Shown piece after piece: positions 4,710 through 7,060 of a DNA stretch of 7,060 bases (its first letter is position 1; each line of letters begins with the position of its first letter). The DNA is from an uncultured Bacilli bacterium (lineage in GTDB: Bacteria; Bacillota_I; Bacilli_A; RF39; UBA660): assembly GCA_944331885.1 (NCBI GenBank), contig CALVJF010000039.1, forward strand, positions 1-7,060. Reading direction: 5' to 3'. The notes below the pieces were generated by a model. It had not been told where the DNA came from. It searched no databases and worked only from the letters and a program-made list of their open reading frames with translations. Made by a program: the position numbers and the translations under genes.

Positions 4710-6542
4710 ATGAAATTGAAAAGTAAGATAAAAATAGCCAAAATTATTACTTTTAAAAATAAACCACTTCTTGTTTTAAGTGTGATTTTATTGGCAATTT
4801 TGTTTAGCTTATTTAGTTTGAGTTTGATGTTAAATAAGCTTGATCGAGATAAAATTTATGCCAATGTTTTAGTAGATAATGACATTAATTATTTGTCAAT
4901 TATAAACTATGATAAAGAATATGAAGGAATTCTTCCTTACACTAATAACGATTTGCAATATATTAAGAACTGGCTCGATAAGAGAAATATAAATTATGAA
5001 GTTCCAAAATATTTAGTTGGAAATTATGCTGCTGATTTAATGGCCCCGATTAATAGTGCGAAATGGGAAAATGATGCATTTGTAATACCACCTAAGGAAG
5101 GAATATGGCAAAAAAACTCTCATGTTTACTTAGCTAGTTTAGTGTATAGTGAAGTGGATTTTTACGAAATTGATGAAGCAAGTTTTAATAATTTAAAACA
5201 TATTGGGAAGTATCCGAAAGAAGCAAATGAAGTTGTGATAAGTAATTTTGTAGCAGAAATTTTAAGTTATTATGGTTATTATAATGCGACTACAGGGGAA
5301 GATGAAATATTTCCTAATGATTTTGAAAAAATTGTTAACAATGAGTTGGAAATTGGTTTAGGAGAAATAAGTCTTAAAGTTGTAGGGATATATTTTGTAG
5401 AAGACTTCAATTACGAAGATGTAATAAACTTTAAATTTTTATACGAATCAAGTATAGGAGATGGCGAATTTGATGCTGGGGCTGTTAAAACCGAATTGAT
5501 TAGTGCATTTCCGAATTGGAGTCGATTATTACATGATATGAATAAATATTATGTCAGTGAAAAGTTTTTTGATAATTTAGATTTTAATAAAGTGAGTAAT
5601 CTATCATATTTTAGGGAGTTTACATCTTATTATTTAAATGGTGATAATTATAATATTTTACAAAATGCTACCGCTAATAAGCAGATTAATAGTGATGAAA
5701 TCATAATATCTTTTGATACTCTCGATGAGATGACTAATGGTGATTTTAGTAATTATGTTTTAGAGGTTAGCGGAATAGAGTATAACTTGATTGAAGATGA
5801 AACTATTTTACAAGCTATTGCTGATGATTATATGAAAAAGAATAATATTATTGGTGAAGAATTATATATGAGAATTGCTGATCACGGTAAAATTATTCAC
5901 GCCAATGGTTACGCTGATTATAAATTAAAAATTATTGGGGTACAGGAAAGAGCTGTAAATTATGTTAGTGAAGAAATTTTAAGGCAATATTTGAGAAACA
6001 TTGTTAAAATAAATCATGTAGAAGTAATGAGTGATGATTATGATGTGTTATATTCCTTACTTAAAGAATTTAAAAGTGATGATGCAGCGAGTGAATATTG
6101 GGCCAAAGTTCCTTTTGAAAAAGAAACCGCAGTGTTTGATGCAATCGAAAAGACTGCGCAAATTGGTACAGGTGTTTTAATCTTATTAATTGTCAGTATT
6201 AGTTTTGGAATTTGGGGAATGTTACATTTAGTTAATAAGAAGATTTTAAAGATTTTAAGAGAACAGGGAATGCGAAAAAAAGATGGCTATAAAATATGGC
6301 TATGGACTTGGTTATTTATTTTAGGATTTGTTGTTTTGCTTTGGGGTCCAGCTATCTATTTTGAAAAATTAATAATTAATAATGTAATAAGTAAGGAATT
6401 ATTAAAAACATATCAAATTGTTGACTTTAATCTTTATTTGGTAATTTTTTCTTTGATAATTGGTCTTTTGTTATCTTTAATTGGTGTATTATTGAGCTTT
6501 AGAGGACCTTATTCAAAAAATAGACTTAAAAAAATTAAATGA
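4710..6542 (+). CDS. FtsX-family ABC permease with duplicated MacB-like outer modules
   Basis: A 610-residue membrane protein: TM1 (20-42), a very large outer domain (43-484), TM2 (485-508), TM3 (529-551) and TM4 (575-597). The loop KILKILREQGMRKKDGYKI after TM2 is the FtsX-type coupling region. The outer domain appears to hold two related modules. Module A (168-290) has NEVVIS, LKVVGIYF and YYVSEKFFDNL; module B (324-428) has DEIIIS, LKIIGVQE and NYVSEEILRQYL, in the same order. A divergent N-terminal part (43-165) has no recognised match. ATG 4710 is chosen because it directly follows the promoter and a GGGG-containing ribosome site (4694-4697), somewhat far at 12 bases. The ATPase gene follows after 17 bases. 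It probably acts as a mechanotransmission-type permease in peptide resistance, sensing or export; the substrate is unknown. Confidence 0.82.
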   Translation: MKLKSKIKIAKIITFKNKPLLVLSVILLAILFSLFSLSLMLNKLDRDKIYANVLVDNDINYLSIINYDKEYEGILPYTNNDLQYIKNWLDKRNINYEVPKYLVGNYAADLMAPINSAKWENDAFVIPPKEGIWQKNSHVYLASLVYSEVDFYEIDEASFNNLKHIGKYPKEANEVVISNFVAEILSYYGYYNATTGEDEIFPNDFEKIVNNELEIGLGEISLKVVGIYFVEDFNYEDVINFKFLYESSIGDGEFDAGAVKTELISAFPNWSRLLHDMNKYYVSEKFFDNLDFNKVSNLSYFREFTSYYLNGDNYNILQNATANKQINSDEIIISFDTLDEMTNGDFSNYVLEVSGIEYNLIEDETILQAIADDYMKKNNIIGEELYMRIADHGKIIHANGYADYKLKIIGVQERAVNYVSEEILRQYLRNIVKINHVEVMSDDYDVLYSLLKEFKSDDAASEYWAKVPFEKETAVFDAIEKTAQIGTGVLILLIVSISFGIWGMLHLVNKKILKILREQGMRKKDGYKIWLWTWLFILGFVVLLWGPAIYFEKLIINNVISKELLKTYQIVDFNLYLVIFSLIIGLLLSLIGVLLSFRGPYSKNRLKKIK

Positions 6543-6547
6543 TAAGT

Positions 6548-6556
6548 GGGGAGGAG
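6548..6556 (+). promoter_or_regulatory. Strong ribosome binding site of the second ABC ATPase
   Basis: GGGGAGGAG, with its GGAGG core at 6550-6554, lies five bases before ATG 6560. It is the strongest ribosome site in the window and fixes the start of the cut ATPase gene. Confidence 0.8.
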
Positions 6557-6559
6557 TTT

Positions 6560-7060
6560 ATGTTAGAGTTAAAAGATGTATCTAAAGAATATAAAACTAA
6601 AAGTGAAATAATATTAGCCCTTGATAAAATTAATTTAAAACTAAATGATAATGGGTTAGTTTTTATAGTGGGTGAAAGTGGTTGTGGAAAAACTACTTTA
6701 ATAAACTTGATTGGTGGAATTGATAAAGCAACTGAAGGGAATATTTTAGTAAATGGTAAAGATATTAGTAATTATACAGAAAAAGAATTAACTGAATATC
6801 GTAGTTATAATGTTGGTTTTATTAATCAATCTTATGATTTAATAGAAGAATTGAATGTATTTGATAATATTAAAATTGCTTTAGAATTGCAAGGCTTAGA
6901 TGATGATGAGCCAGTAAATGAGATTTTAAAAAAATTTAATTTAGAAAGTTTGAAGAAAAGAAAACCTGATGAGTTGTCAGGTGGTCAAAGACAAAGAATT
7001 GCGATACTTAGAGCATTAGTAAAAAAACCAGCTATGATTTTAGCTGATGAACCAACTGGT
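6560..7060 (+). CDS. ABC transporter ATP-binding protein (3' end cut by window)
   Basis: The first 167 codons of an ABC ATPase run to the last base with no stop. The protein opens normally (MLELKDVSKEYKT) with an A-loop Tyr11. Walker A is GESGCGKTT (38-46), the Q-loop has Gln90 in GFINQSYDLIEELNV, the signature is LSGGQ (139-143) and Walker B is MILADE with catalytic Glu164. The D- and H-loops lie beyond the window. FINQ replaces the more common FxFQ, and AILRAL replaces AIARAL; neither should stop catalysis. The Q-loop region resembles Firmicute ATPases that are fused to an FtsX-type permease, so the protein may continue into a membrane domain, which would give the 610-residue permease a partner. 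It lies 17 bases after that permease gene and is surely co-transcribed with it. Confidence 0.9.
   Translation, partial: MLELKDVSKEYKTKSEIILALDKINLKLNDNGLVFIVGESGCGKTTLINLIGGIDKATEGNILVNGKDISNYTEKELTEYRSYNVGFINQSYDLIEELNVFDNIKIALELQGLDDDEPVNEILKKFNLESLKKRKPDELSGGQRQRIAILRALVKKPAMILADEPTG

Noticed and set aside
1..7060. Hidden small bacteriocin or lantibiotic precursor gene
   Set aside because: The three intergenic gaps (87-119 bases) hold no small frame with a ribosome site and leader-like peptide.
1..7060. Recoded TGA (Mycoplasma-type code)
   Set aside because: TGA ends two genes at sensible family lengths and Trp is encoded by TGG throughout.
1..7060. CRISPR array, tRNA, rRNA or insertion sequence
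   Set aside because: No spaced repeats, cloverleaf-like sequences, transposase motifs or element ends were seen; the window is nearly all protein-coding.

Overview
The window is strongly AT-rich, by eye well under 30% G+C. All genes lie on the + strand, with short gaps or overlaps. TGA acts as a stop (1929-1931, 6540-6542) and Trp is TGG, so this is the standard bacterial code rather than a Mycoplasma code. Gram-positive-type ribosome binding sites, TG-extended -10 boxes, membrane-anchored PASTA and XRE proteins and MacB/FtsX-type ABC exporters together suggest a low-GC Firmicute (Bacilli, Erysipelotrichia or an uncultured Tenericutes-like relative). The species cannot be told from the sequence.

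Layout. (1) 1-141: the tail of an unidentified gene. (2) 128-2683: a tightly overlapping three-gene ABC unit: a LolD/MacB-type ATPase, an FtsX-family permease with a MacB-like outer domain, and a second, shorter FtsX-family permease that has lost most of that outer domain. (3) 2771-3739: a single-pass membrane protein with an acidic/Asn-rich linker, a small two-cysteine domain and two C-terminal PASTA-like repeats, closed by an intrinsic terminator. (4) 3859-4593: a membrane-bound XRE regulator (cytoplasmic helix-turn-helix, one TM segment, outer domain), isolated as its own transcription unit between two terminators. (5) 4651-7060: a good promoter, a large FtsX-family permease whose outer domain holds two MacB-like modules, and the first 167 codons of a second ABC ATPase cut by the window end.

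Working together (inference): this looks like two neighbouring mechanotransmission/exporter-type ABC systems with a transmembrane one-component regulator between them and a wall-binding PASTA protein attached to the first. Such sets often serve in resistance to or sensing of cell-envelope-active peptides, or in bacteriocin export or immunity. No peptide gene is visible here. The most unusual points are an ATG-TAA start-stop just ahead of the first ATPase, whose usual N-terminal strand is encoded upstream of its first usable ATG; the unequal permease pair; the kinase-less PASTA protein; and the membrane-tethered regulator.
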